Program-made: the position numbers and the translations under genes
Shown here: in pieces, positions 1 to 6,692 of the stretch
Numbering within the stretch: position 1 is the stretch's first letter
Layout: each line of letters starts with the position of its first letter
Source of the DNA: JAMXLO01 sp046735215
GTDB lineage: Bacteria; Pseudomonadota; Alphaproteobacteria; Acetobacterales; Acetobacteraceae
Length of the DNA: 17,645 nucleotides
Direction of reading: 5' to 3'
NCBI GenBank assembly: GCA_046735215.1
Contig: JBKPSV010000283.1
Span: forward strand, 1 to 17,645
Notes under the pieces: generated by a model
What the model saw: the letters and a program-made list of their open reading frames with translations, nothing else
The model's database searches: none
Told to the model about the DNA's origin: nothing

Positions 1-839
1 GCTTTAGGGGCCGTAGCCTTCTTTGCCCCTGTCTTGTCCTCCTTTGCAGTGGCCCCTGTAGCCGCAACTGCGTTCTCCAACAGCCCGAGCGCAACATCCA
101 GCGACAACTCGTTATCCGTCTGCGCCACGATCCGCGAAAGCCTGGGTGCCTTCTTCCGGTGCCAACTGCCAGGCCAACGGATCGGGTGAACCATCGCCTT
201 GTTGGTGCCATCGCCGCCGACTAGGTCCGTTGCCAAATCTCGTGCACGACGCAGTTTAGCGTGTTCCTCGGCAGTGCGTGTCGGCGTGTCCAATCGCCAA
301 TGAATATGCAGCTTCGGTAGCAGCACGCCGGTCTTTGGATCAGCCCACTCGCCACCGGATTCCACTACAGCGGTGGCGGGACCTAGCAACGCCTCTAAAT
401 CGCTTCTCGCCAGCTGCGCGCCTTGGTCGCATTCGACGCTAAGGGCGAGTCCGTTCACCAGTTCCGCCTGGGTTGCTTTATTGGGGCCTTTGAATGTCGC
501 TATCGGCGGACAGAACACAATCGGCTGCTCCGCATTAGCGCACCGCTGTGCAAGCTCCACAGCCGGTGGAACCAGCGCGGCGACGTCGTCGCCGACTTGT
601 AATCCGACTATCGCAAAAGGGACGCGGTCCTCGACCTGGTCTGGAAAGGCGCGCAGTGACACATACGAGCCCTTGTCAGCATGGCGGAACATAGCACAGA
701 CGAACTGGCCCATTGCATCGGCGTCAACGGGAAACCCCGGCGGATCATCATCCCACACATACTTGTCGCCGGTTTCCATGTTCACATCGAACTTGCAGCC
801 CGGCTTGTGAACTTCGTTCTCGTCGGTGCGTCTCCACAT
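1..839 (-). CDS. RepB-like DNA primase domain protein (5' part; runs off the window)
   Basis: The frame is open from an ATG at 839 to the left edge, giving the first 279 residues of a longer protein. It resembles the RepB-type primase domain of phage-plasmid, satellite and ICE replication proteins. Visible marks are an acidic core motif LSVECDQG (about 133-140), HIHWRL (178-183) and HPIRWPGSWHRK (218-229), close to the family's R-x-P-G-(S/T)-x-H-R-K signature. The region after about residue 255 is an Ala/Lys-rich linker, so a helicase domain may follow outside the window. The start is supported by an in-frame TGA four codons upstream and a GAGGTGAG Shine-Dalgarno 8 nt before the ATG. It lies 134 bp downstream of the 196-residue protein gene on the same strand. 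The role in element replication is inferred from the family. The domain call is fairly sure; the full architecture is unknown. Confidence 0.72.
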   Translation of the reverse strand, partial: MWRRTDENEVHKPGCKFDVNMETGDKYVWDDDPPGFPVDADAMGQFVCAMFRHADKGSYVSLRAFPDQVEDRVPFAIVGLQVGDDVAALVPPAVELAQRCANAEQPIVFCPPIATFKGPNKATQAELVNGLALSVECDQGAQLARSDLEALLGPATAVVESGGEWADPKTGVLLPKLHIHWRLDTPTRTAEEHAKLRRARDLATDLVGGDGTNKAMVHPIRWPGSWHRKKAPRLSRIVAQTDNELSLDVALGLLENAVAATGATAKEDKTGAKKATAPK

Positions 840-875
840 AACACATACTCACCTCGTAAACGGCAAATACCGTGC

Positions 876-904
876 TTGCTTATTTCTGCAGGCGACGGTA
901 TATT
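876..904 (+). promoter_or_regulatory. Predicted sigma70-type promoter for a short plus-strand RNA
   Basis: TTGCTT (876-881) is separated by exactly 17 bp from TATATT (899-904), which matches the -10 consensus at 5 of 6 positions. The -35 is weak (3 of 6). No plus-strand gene follows, but a strong plus-strand terminator ends about 60 nt after the expected start near 911. The promoter overlaps two inverted repeats, ATACCGT/ACGGTAT and TGCAGG/CCTGCA, which could be operators. Confidence 0.35.
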
Positions 905-910
905 GGACCT

Positions 911-971
911 GCACATATTCTTTCTTCGTCGAGCTTCGCCCGTTACTTCCTAGTAACGGGCTTTTTCTTTT
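911..971 (+). ncRNA. Candidate short antisense RNA in the primase gene leader
   Basis: A transcript from the predicted promoter at 876-904 would start near 911 and stop at the terminator at 938-971, about 60 nt. It would lie opposite the untranslated leader of the minus-strand primase gene (start 839). Short antisense RNAs over leaders of replication genes are a known copy-control device in plasmids; that this one does the same is inference. No RNA family was recognised. Confidence 0.3.
938..971 (+). terminator. Rho-independent terminator, plus strand
   Basis: A 10-bp perfect stem (GCCCGTTACT/AGTAACGGGC) closes a TCCT loop and is followed at once by TTTTTCTTTT. Read on the minus strand no T-run follows the stem, so it acts on plus-strand transcription, although all clear genes around it are on the minus strand. 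Confidence 0.6.
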
Positions 972-973
972 CC

Positions 974-1564
974 CTACCGTTCTGGCGACGTTTCCTCAAC
1001 AATAGAGCCTACCCAGCCGAACAACCCACCGTCGGGCGACGCTAGGTCGATCGCTATTTGATGAAGCGCGCCGCCATTCAGGACATAATCGGAACGGATG
1101 GGTGTGGTGCGAAATCCCGCCGCCCTAGTTTCAGCCAGGTCTTGATGGCCAAACCAGTGCACAGCTTTGGGAGCTTCGTAGCGATTGATCCCGATTGTCA
1201 GGCACGCTTCCGGCCACTCGCGGCAAATACGCGCTTCCGCAATCTGCATCTGGCCGCCCACATCCCGGAGAATTGCGGTTAGCGCCGCGCCAAAGGTCGC
1301 GAAGCCCATACCGGCCTTCCTGGCCGGCATGGCATCCCACTGCGTTACCACGTCCACTGCCTTGTCGGGCGCCCGGCCGATTGCGAGCATCAGCAAAGCC
1401 CACTTTGCGTGCACGGCTGTCATTTCGGCCGGCGGCACGCCCCGCCCACGGGGTGTCGTCGGCATTAGACCGTGCGCACGAAGGGCGCGAAAGGTCTGAT
1501 CAATCACCGCGCCGGAATGTTGCGTGAATGACTGTAGTTCGCGCTGCAGATCAGGTCCGATCAT
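974..1564 (-). CDS. Hypothetical mobile-element protein, 196 aa
   Basis: I do not recognise a named family. The start chosen is the ATG at 1564, which overlaps the stop of the preceding HTH gene as ATGA, a sign of translational coupling; the longer in-frame extension upstream only overlaps that gene. The N-terminal part, with a segment reading HGLMPTTPRGRGVPPAEMTA followed by a helix with VHAKWALLMLAIGRAPDKAVD, resembles uncharacterised proteins common in alphaproteobacterial prophages and islands just after an excisionase-like HTH gene. There is no signal peptide or membrane segment. The tail contains WFGHQDL and an acidic end. Its place between the HTH protein and the primase suggests control or assistance of element replication, but this rests on position only. 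Confidence 0.6.
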   Translation of the reverse strand: MIGPDLQRELQSFTQHSGAVIDQTFRALRAHGLMPTTPRGRGVPPAEMTAVHAKWALLMLAIGRAPDKAVDVVTQWDAMPARKAGMGFATFGAALTAILRDVGGQMQIAEARICREWPEACLTIGINRYEAPKAVHWFGHQDLAETRAAGFRTTPIRSDYVLNGGALHQIAIDLASPDGGLFGWVGSIVEETSPER

Positions 1565-1791
1565 TCGCGCGGTTTTCCGCGGATGCTCGCCCGTGGCGCT
1601 GCGGTGAGAAACCGACGGATGCTGTCTGCCGTAATAACTGTCCGGTTGCCGATCTTGCGCGCGTCGAGAGCGCCGCGGCCGATCAGTTCGTAGACGAGGC
1701 TGCGGCCGACTCCGAGCGCCCTGGCGGTTGCCACCGGGGAATAGGCAAAAGACCCCGCGGCGGGTTCCGCGTCCACTTGAAGGTTGATCAC
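1561..1791 (-). CDS. AlpA/excisionase-like helix-turn-helix protein, 76 aa
   Basis: A small MerR/HTH_17-type winged-helix protein, of the kind used as excisionase or transcription activator in integrated elements. The HTH reads SPVATARALGVGRSLVYELI (about residues 18-37), followed by the characteristic wing ARKIGNRTVITADSIRRFL (45-63). The start is a GTG at 1791, 9 nt after an AGGAG Shine-Dalgarno. Its stop overlaps the start of the 196-residue protein (ATGA). It is the first gene of the leftward operon and sits directly after a promoter containing a palindrome, so autoregulation is plausible. With an integrase gene about 1.3 kb away, a role as recombination directionality factor is possible but unproven. 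Confidence 0.8.
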   Translation of the reverse strand: MINLQVDAEPAAGSFAYSPVATARALGVGRSLVYELIGRGALDARKIGNRTVITADSIRRFLTAAPRASIRGKPRE

Positions 1792-1820
1792 GATGGTAGG
1801 CTCCTGGACTGATGATCCAC

Positions 1821-1850
1821 ACTCTACATGACTGTATCATATACAGTCAA
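1821..1850 (-). promoter_or_regulatory. Predicted promoter with palindromic operator for the HTH/primase operon
   Basis: On the minus strand TTGACT (1850-1845, 5 of 6 consensus) and TAGAGT (1826-1821, 4 of 6) are 18 bp apart. Between and over them lies a perfect inverted repeat, GACTGTAT-CAT-ATACAGTC (1830-1848), with 8-bp arms and a 3-bp centre. A repressor bound there would block RNA polymerase. The binding protein is unknown; the HTH protein encoded just downstream is the nearest candidate. Confidence 0.5.
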
Positions 1851-2038
1851 GAACACATCTACACGGCGACGGACCCTAAACGCTCGTCAGGACAACAACG
1901 AACATCGCGCCGGCTGATATCATCGCTGCAACAGCCGTGCATCGTCGGGAGCTTGATCGACTCAGTCAGACAACTTCGGCGAGAAGTCTTTGCCGCTCGT
2001 CGCAACAGGATTTAATCCGGAAACTATACCAACCTGCT

Positions 2039-2242
2039 GTGCGTTGCCGTGGTTATGCGGCATTTGCGGTGATCGTGACCCTGCTGATAGCGGGATGCTC
2101 TAAGCCATCGGGCCATACTGAGAAGAGTGCGCTAATCGGCGGGGGCTTTGGTCTCGCTGCTGGTGCTTTGGTGGGCAGCGGGACGGGCGCCTTGGTCGGC
2201 GGCCCCATCGGCGCCTTGGTGGTGCGGCAGTCGGTGGCATGA
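2039..2242 (+). pseudogene. Small glycine-zipper lipoprotein, probably frameshifted
   Basis: From a GTG at 2039 the frame gives a lipoprotein signal of about 20 residues (hydrophobic AAFAVIVTLLI then lipobox LIAGC, lipidated Cys about residue 20). It continues into a glycine-zipper stretch with repeats GALVGSGT, GALVGGPI and GALV. In the third repeat one base is missing compared with the two before it, near 2219-2222. The next frame continues the expected glycine-zipper pattern (GAAVGGMT) and stays open to a stop at 2398-2400. The intact ancestor was probably about 120 residues long. Glycine-zipper lipoproteins reside in the outer membrane or periplasm. No good Shine-Dalgarno precedes the start, so the exact start is unsure. 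It could also be a functional short form of 67 residues. Confidence 0.5.
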
Positions 2243-2372
2243 CCGCCCCACATGCGACACGCACGCTGCAAAGCAGTGGCGGCAGGAGCCAGCCGCAGCC
2301 CTTAGAGCGACACGAGCGACGTCGACAGGTTCGGTGTGGTGCACACCTTCAGCGATCAATCTCTCTCAATCG

Positions 2373-2401
2373 TTGGGCGCTTCGCCTTGCCGTGCCATGA
2401 T
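2373..2401 (+). promoter_or_regulatory. Candidate extended -10 promoter, leaderless start of the first small paralogue
   Basis: TTGGGC (2373-2378) is 17 bp from CATGAT (2396-2401), which is preceded by TG at -15/-14 as in extended -10 promoters. Only five bases separate the -10 from the ATG at 2407, and there is no Shine-Dalgarno. The same CGTGCCAT element stands at the same place before the second paralogue. Confidence 0.35.
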
Positions 2402-2406
2402 GGCGC

Positions 2407-2625
2407 ATGACCGCCTATAGCGTCATCCCCAAGCGTCACGGCTATTCCGTGCAGGCCACGGAAGGCGCAGAGGTCAGGGTTCTCCGAACTTGGCCAACTG
2501 AGGCAGAAGCGGTTTCACACCTGAGGGCACTTCAGGCGGCAGCAGCGAAGGCTGTCCCTCAGCCGCCACCCGAGCGGCACCCGGGCCGGCCGCGCAATCC
2601 TTACCGGACCACGCGCTACGGCTAA
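2407..2625 (+). CDS. Small protein, DUF2188-like, paralogue 1 (72 aa)
   Basis: The protein has a YSVIPKRHGYSVQ beta-hairpin-like start, a VLRTWPTEAEAV segment and a helix, then a Pro/Arg-rich tail ending at residue 72. The order of beta strands followed by a helix opened by a T-E-x-E-A element resembles DUF2188-type small proteins, but this is a weak assignment. About half of its first 50 residues match the next gene, so the two arose by tandem duplication. No membrane segment or signal peptide is seen. It lies in the mobile element, between the lipoprotein remnant and the integrase. Function unknown. Confidence 0.6.
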   Translation: MTAYSVIPKRHGYSVQATEGAEVRVLRTWPTEAEAVSHLRALQAAAAKAVPQPPPERHPGRPRNPYRTTRYG

Positions 2626-2673
2626 TGCGGCAACGGTAGAGGCAACTGCGCCGTGTCAACGTCCGTTGACTCG

Positions 2674-2682
2674 TGCCATACT
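2674..2682 (+). promoter_or_regulatory. Candidate extended -10 promoter, leaderless start of the second small paralogue
   Basis: TGC-CATACT (2674-2682) fits an extended -10 element (4 of 6 in the hexamer plus the TGn). The ATG at 2689 follows after six bases and has no Shine-Dalgarno. No good -35 is seen at 17 bp. The element CGTGCCAT is shared with the first paralogue at nearly the same distance from the start codon. Confidence 0.35.
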
Positions 2683-2688
2683 CCGGGC

Positions 2689-2898
2689 ATGACCGGCTAC
2701 CGGGTCACGCCCAAGCGGCACGCTTACCGCGTGGAGTCCACGCAAGGCGGGAAGGCCTGGGTCGTTGTCCGCATTTGGCCGACTGAGGAACTGGCAATTT
2801 CCGACTTGAAGGCACTTCGGGCGGCAGAAGAGAAGGCGTCGGCGAGACTGAAGGACAGCGAGCTACCGCCTTCCCACCCTCGGCTGCGCTTCCACTAG
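2689..2898 (+). CDS. Small protein, DUF2188-like, paralogue 2 (69 aa)
   Basis: This is the tandem copy of the preceding gene. It shares the frame MTxYxVxPKRHxYxV, then IWPTEE, a helix KALRAAEEKA, and a divergent basic tail. An alternative in-frame ATG at 2653 would add 12 residues, but the alignment with the paralogue begins at 2689, so that start was chosen. Conservation of the N-terminal core with divergence of the tails suggests selection on the folded part. No function can be named; the DUF2188 resemblance is only by pattern. Confidence 0.6.
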   Translation: MTGYRVTPKRHAYRVESTQGGKAWVVVRIWPTEELAISDLKALRAAEEKASARLKDSELPPSHPRLRFH

Positions 2899-3045
2899 CG
2901 CGGTCCCACGCTTCGCTACCGTTGCGCGCTAACTACGCGCCATAAACACCAAGGCGTCTCTCGGCGCCCCGCTGGTGCCAGGTCGGTCAAGCGACGTTCG
3001 GCGACCGCGACGCTTGCTGCCGCGGAACTGCCGCGGCGCGGTTTC

Positions 3046-4245
3046 CTATTGGCTTGTGCAGAAGTCGGCCCAAGCCGTCATCAACTGCCGTCGCTTCTCA
3101 AACAGATCGCCGCGCCGGTATGCGGCCTCAACACTGTTGCTTATGACGTGCGCGAGTGCTTGCTCAACGACATGATTCGCGGTGTCGGTGCTTTCCGCCG
3201 CCCAATCTCGGAACGTCGAACGGAAGCCATGAGCGGTTAAGTCGCCTCTGCCCATGCGGCGCAACACCGCGGTCAAGCTCATGTCTGATAGCGGCGCCCT
3301 GTTGTCGCGGCCAGGAAACACCCGCGCTTTAGAGTCCGCGCCTAATAACTCCGCCAGCGGCGCCAGAAGCACGCACGCGGCGCCTGATAACGGCACCCTG
3401 TGAGCTTTACCGGCTTTCATGCGCCCCGCTGGCACCACCCACAGCGCCGACGCTAGGTCGATTTCAGCCCATGTTGCACCCCTAGCCTCGCCACTCCTAC
3501 ACGCAGTCAGGACGCAGAAGCGCAGCGCGATGGCGCCCATGCCTTCGCGTGCCGCCAGGTCGCGGTAGAAGGCCGGCATGTCCTTCCACGGTAGCGCGGC
3601 ATGGTGTTCGACGCGCCGCACCTTGCCGGGAGATGGCAAGGCAAGCTGCAGCCTGCCGCGCCATTGCGCCGGGTTGGCGGCTTCCTCAGATCGCCAGCCT
3701 TGAACGGCAGCGTACGCCAAGACTTGCTCGATGCGCCCGCGTAGCCGGCTTGCCGTCTCGGGCACGCTGTTCCAGATCGGCACGAGCACTTCGAGAACTT
3801 CACGGGTGGTTACTTCGTCGCAGGGTAGGTCGTTTATGATTCGGCAGTGCGTCGCAATTGTCGAACGCCACTGCTGACGGTGCTTTTCGTTCTTCCACCC
3901 AACCTCATGCGCAGCGATGTAGTGGCGTGCCGCCTCGCCGAACGTCACGGCGGCTTTGGGTGGCTCGGCGCGTTGCTCCTCTCGGCGCAGTTCCAGCGGG
4001 TCCACGCCGCCATCGATCAGACGACGCGCGTCTGCCGCATGGTGGCGAGCTTCGGCGAGGGACGTGGTGGCAGCGTCGCCTAGCGTCATCTCACGGGCGC
4101 GTCCGTTCAGTTGATAACGGTATGCCCAACTACGTTTGGCCGACGAACTAATGACCAGCGATAGGCCGGCGCCGTCCGGGTATCGGCCAGGGTGGCGGAG
4201 CTTCTGAACCGCCGTTGCTGTGAGCTTGTTTGCCGCCCTCGCCAT
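3046..4245 (-). CDS. P4-type tyrosine integrase of the mobile element (399 aa)
   Basis: A site-specific tyrosine recombinase that inserts and excises the element at the adjacent tRNA-Ser. The N-terminal arm-binding domain (DUF4102 type) covers about residues 1-90, with KLTATAVQKL and PDGAGLSL. A core-binding SAM-like domain follows (about 100-200), then the catalytic domain (about 215-390). All catalytic residues are present: Arg250 (TACRSGEARG), Lys near 277-280, His339-x-x-Arg342 (HGFRSTFRDW), His366 and nucleophile Tyr376 (VEAAYRRGD). Length is normal for the family, so the gene looks intact. The ATG at 4245 has a GGA 7 nt upstream. It lies 147 bp past the tRNA 3' end and on the same strand with no clear terminator between, so tRNA transcription could read into it. 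Confidence 0.95.
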   Translation of the reverse strand: MARAANKLTATAVQKLRHPGRYPDGAGLSLVISSSAKRSWAYRYQLNGRAREMTLGDAATTSLAEARHHAADARRLIDGGVDPLELRREEQRAEPPKAAVTFGEAARHYIAAHEVGWKNEKHRQQWRSTIATHCRIINDLPCDEVTTREVLEVLVPIWNSVPETASRLRGRIEQVLAYAAVQGWRSEEAANPAQWRGRLQLALPSPGKVRRVEHHAALPWKDMPAFYRDLAAREGMGAIALRFCVLTACRSGEARGATWAEIDLASALWVVPAGRMKAGKAHRVPLSGAACVLLAPLAELLGADSKARVFPGRDNRAPLSDMSLTAVLRRMGRGDLTAHGFRSTFRDWAAESTDTANHVVEQALAHVISNSVEAAYRRGDLFEKRRQLMTAWADFCTSQ

Positions 4246-4360
4246 AATCGCTTCCGCCGAAACTCACGGCTTCCTCTCACGATTCAGGATGGAATGCAAG
4301 GACGATCGCGGACACCCCTGGACAAGGATTCGGCGGACTTCTGCCACTATTGTGTGGAAT

Positions 4361-4390
4361 TTGGATGACTCTGGATGGCTGTGGATGCTA
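4361..4390. repeat. Three TGGATG direct repeats in 10-bp phase next to the attachment site
   Basis: TTGGATGACT, CTGGATGGCT and GTGGATGCTA follow each other without gap; TGGATG recurs every 10 bp, so the sites lie on one face of the helix. The array sits between the integrase gene and the tRNA 3' end. Arm-type integrase sites or excisionase sites are found in such places; the assignment is inference. Confidence 0.5.
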
Positions 4391-4392
4391 GG

Positions 4393-4412
4393 TGGCGGAG
4401 GGGATGAGATTC
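4393..4412. other. Presumed attachment site (att) in the tRNA-Ser 3' end
   Basis: P4-type integrases recombine within the 3' part of a tRNA gene. Here the integrase gene lies just beyond the tRNA 3' end, so the element-chromosome junction should fall in or next to the last 20 or so bases of the tRNA. The exact core cannot be fixed because the second copy is outside the window, to the left. Confidence 0.45.
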
Positions 4413-4485
4413 GAACTCACGATAGAGGTTGACCCCCTATAACGGTTTAGCAAACCGCCGCCTTCAGCCACTCGGCCACCCCTCC
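4393..4485 (-). tRNA. tRNA-Ser(GCU)
   Basis: The minus strand folds as a class II tRNA. It has acceptor stem GGAGGGG/CCCCTCC, discriminator G and an encoded CCA, and the D-arm reads GCCGAGTGGCTGAAGGC. The anticodon loop TTGCTAA gives anticodon GCT, which reads AGC and AGU serine codons. A long variable arm and a T-arm with TTCGAAT follow. The gene is intact although an element is inserted at its 3' end, because the element carries a matching tail. Confidence 0.95.
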
Positions 4486-4510
4486 GCACAACACGGCGTA
4501 TGCTGCCCGC

Positions 4511-4539
4511 TATCTAGGCCCTCCGTGATGCAGCGTCAA
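4511..4539 (-). promoter_or_regulatory. Predicted promoter of tRNA-Ser
   Basis: On the minus strand TTGACG (4539-4534, 5 of 6) is 17 bp from TAGATA (4516-4511, weak). The start would fall near 4504, about 20 nt before the mature tRNA 5' end, a normal leader length. Confidence 0.45.
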
Positions 4540-4616
4540 ACACTTGCGGACCGCGCTAGGGCCCCTGCAACCGTCGAGCTAAACAGACCGCACGAGCCAG
4601 CTTAAGCTCGGGGCCG

Positions 4617-6692
4617 ATGCGCTCGATTCTGAACCGCTTGCTGATGCTTCTGGTCGTGCTGATGTCGGGGACGGGCCCGCTTCGTGCGGATACGTCGCCG
4701 GCAGGAGATCTGTCCGGACGAGTGGCGCAATTGCGTGAATTGCTCGCATCAGAGCAGGGCGCAGCGATTCTCGACCTGCTTGGGGATCCGGATGTCCGTC
4801 AGGCCATCATACAGGAGCCGGTGGCAATCCAGGAGAGCCGATCGCCGCAGGTCTCCGCCGGCGAAATGATGGACGACACGCTCACCCATATCCGCGCCCG
4901 GCTATGGCAGGTGGCAACGAAGCTCGCGGCCATTCCGGGCGAGCTGGCAGCAGTTCCGGTCAGGACGCAGTCCTCATTGCCAGGGCACGAACTGTTGCGC
5001 TTGTTCGCGTTCGTCCTCGCGTTCCTTGCCGGTGGCATCGGCGCCCAGTTGCTACTGTTCCACGCCGCGCGGCGGTGGCGCTCCCATTTCACCGAGCTTG
5101 CGTTGACGACGGCGTGGGAACGGACGCGGGCCGCGGCCGAACGGCTCATCTTCGGGCTACTGCTCATTGGAGCATTTATGGCCGGCAGCATGGGCGCCTT
5201 CCTGCTCTTCTCCTGGCCACCGGCGACCGGATCGATCATTCTCGGCTACCTGCTCGCATTCACAGCAGTCCGGCTTGGCCTGACTGCGACCCGCTTTTTC
5301 CTGGCTCCGGGTGCCGAGCGCCTGCGCTTGGTGCGGGTCAGCACCGAGACCGCATGGTTCTGGCATCGCTGGACCGCGCGAATGATCGGCACCGCGGCCA
5401 TAGGCTGGCAAACGATACTGACGCTTCAGTCACTCGGCATGTCGCCCGCCGGTGCAGATGTCCTGCTGCAACTGCTGTCGCTGCTCTTGGCCATCCTGGG
5501 AATTTGCATCGTTTGGACGATGCCGGGCAGAGACAATGAGCGCGTGCGGGGAGCCATACCACGTTTGCTGGTTTCACTTGCTCTCGTTCTTGATTGGCTG
5601 CTGTTCCTGATGGGAGCGAGGGAACTCGGCTGGACGCTGTTGATCCTCACTGCCATTCCTGTAGTGACATCCATCCTCAGTAGATCGATCTCGACTGTCA
5701 TGTGCGGCGACCTGACGGACGCCGAAATCGGTCATTCGCCGCACGCGGCATTCGCCGAACGGACGATGCAGGCAGCGGTGGTGCTCCTCGCGGCAGCGAT
5801 ATTGGTGCGCGTCTGGCAAATCGACATGATCGCGATGTCCAACATGGATACGCCGATGATGCGCATCGGGCGCGGCCTGCTGGAGGCTCTTGTCATCCTG
5901 GTGATATCGGACCTGCTCTGGCAGGTGGTGCGGGTTCTGATCGATTCGCGACTGGCTGGTGAGCAGCCCTCGATCGACTCTCTGGACGATGACGAAAGAC
6001 GAAGACGGGCGCGGCTGCGTACGCTGCTTCCGGTATTGCGCAATTTCGCGCTGTTCATCGTTCTCGTGATGGCATCGCTCAGCGCATTGGCAGCTATGGG
6101 CCTGCAGATCGGGCCACTGCTCGCCGGTGCTGGGGTCGTCGGCATTGCTGTGGGCTTCGGCGCCCAGACGCTCGTGCGGGACATCCTGTCCGGCGTGTTC
6201 TTCCTGCTCGATGACGCATTCCGGGTCGGCGAGTACATCGAGAGCGGCGGGATCCGCGGCACGGTCGAAAGCTTCTCGCTGCGATCGGTCAAGCTGCGCC
6301 ATTTGAACGGCCAGTTGCACACGGTGCCGTTCGGCGACCTTAAGGCGATCACCAACTATTCCCGGGACTGGGTGGTGGAGACGCTTCAGGTGGTGGTCAC
6401 CTACGACACCGATCTGGATCTGCTTGAGAGCGTCGTGGCGACGGTGAGCGATGAGTTGATGGCGGACCCTGTGATGGCGTCTGAAATGATCGAGCCCCTC
6501 AGGTCGCTCGGCGTGCAGGCGATGGTCGACACCGGCATCCAGATCGGGCTGACATTCAAGACGCGCCCTGGGCGGCAGTATGCTGTGCGGCGCGCCGTGT
6601 TCAGCCGGATCAAGCTGGCCTTCGCGACGCACGGTATCCGCTTCGCATCGGCTTTCCTGCAGGCGGTTGCCGAAGCGCCGGCCCCGGCCTGA
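4617..6692 (+). CDS. Large MscS-family mechanosensitive channel (691 aa)
   Basis: A membrane channel that opens under membrane tension and releases solutes on hypo-osmotic shock. An N-terminal signal peptide (about 1-24, ending LRA) leads to a periplasmic, partly helical region (about 25-120). About ten hydrophobic segments follow between 127 and 530. The MscS core starts near 474. The pore helix holds the Gly/Ala pattern GAGVVGIAVGFGAQTLVRD (504-522), followed by the beta-domain signatures GEYIESGGIRGTVESFSLR and VPFGDLKAITNYSR and the C-terminal alpha/beta domain to 690. Extra helices before the core place it with the larger YbiO/MscM-like members rather than the small MscS. It is the first host gene after the tRNA and is transcribed away from it. 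Shine-Dalgarno is weak (GGGG 3 nt before ATG), so the start is moderately sure. Confidence 0.9.
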   Translation: MRSILNRLLMLLVVLMSGTGPLRADTSPAGDLSGRVAQLRELLASEQGAAILDLLGDPDVRQAIIQEPVAIQESRSPQVSAGEMMDDTLTHIRARLWQVATKLAAIPGELAAVPVRTQSSLPGHELLRLFAFVLAFLAGGIGAQLLLFHAARRWRSHFTELALTTAWERTRAAAERLIFGLLLIGAFMAGSMGAFLLFSWPPATGSIILGYLLAFTAVRLGLTATRFFLAPGAERLRLVRVSTETAWFWHRWTARMIGTAAIGWQTILTLQSLGMSPAGADVLLQLLSLLLAILGICIVWTMPGRDNERVRGAIPRLLVSLALVLDWLLFLMGARELGWTLLILTAIPVVTSILSRSISTVMCGDLTDAEIGHSPHAAFAERTMQAAVVLLAAAILVRVWQIDMIAMSNMDTPMMRIGRGLLEALVILVISDLLWQVVRVLIDSRLAGEQPSIDSLDDDERRRRARLRTLLPVLRNFALFIVLVMASLSALAAMGLQIGPLLAGAGVVGIAVGFGAQTLVRDILSGVFFLLDDAFRVGEYIESGGIRGTVESFSLRSVKLRHLNGQLHTVPFGDLKAITNYSRDWVVETLQVVVTYDTDLDLLESVVATVSDELMADPVMASEMIEPLRSLGVQAMVDTGIQIGLTFKTRPGRQYAVRRAVFSRIKLAFATHGIRFASAFLQAVAEAPAPA

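Noticed and set aside
373..810. Plus-strand open frame of 145 codons
   Set aside because: It is opposite the primase gene; its composition (Ser/Ala/Thr-rich) is that of a shadow and the minus strand carries clear primase motifs.
1567..1840. In-frame N-terminal extension of the 196-residue protein to an ATG at 1840
   Set aside because: It runs over the HTH gene in another frame, is Arg/Pro-rich shadow sequence and crosses the predicted promoter; the ATG at 1564 overlaps the HTH stop as ATGA.
1812..2015. Plus-strand open frame that could have been a divergent repressor
   Set aside because: No HTH pattern, no ribosome site, and its start lies inside the operator region of the minus-strand promoter.
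5574..6632. Minus-strand open frame of 352 codons
   Set aside because: Antisense to the MscS channel, rich in His/Arg/Gln as expected for a shadow of a high-GC gene; no recognisable domain.
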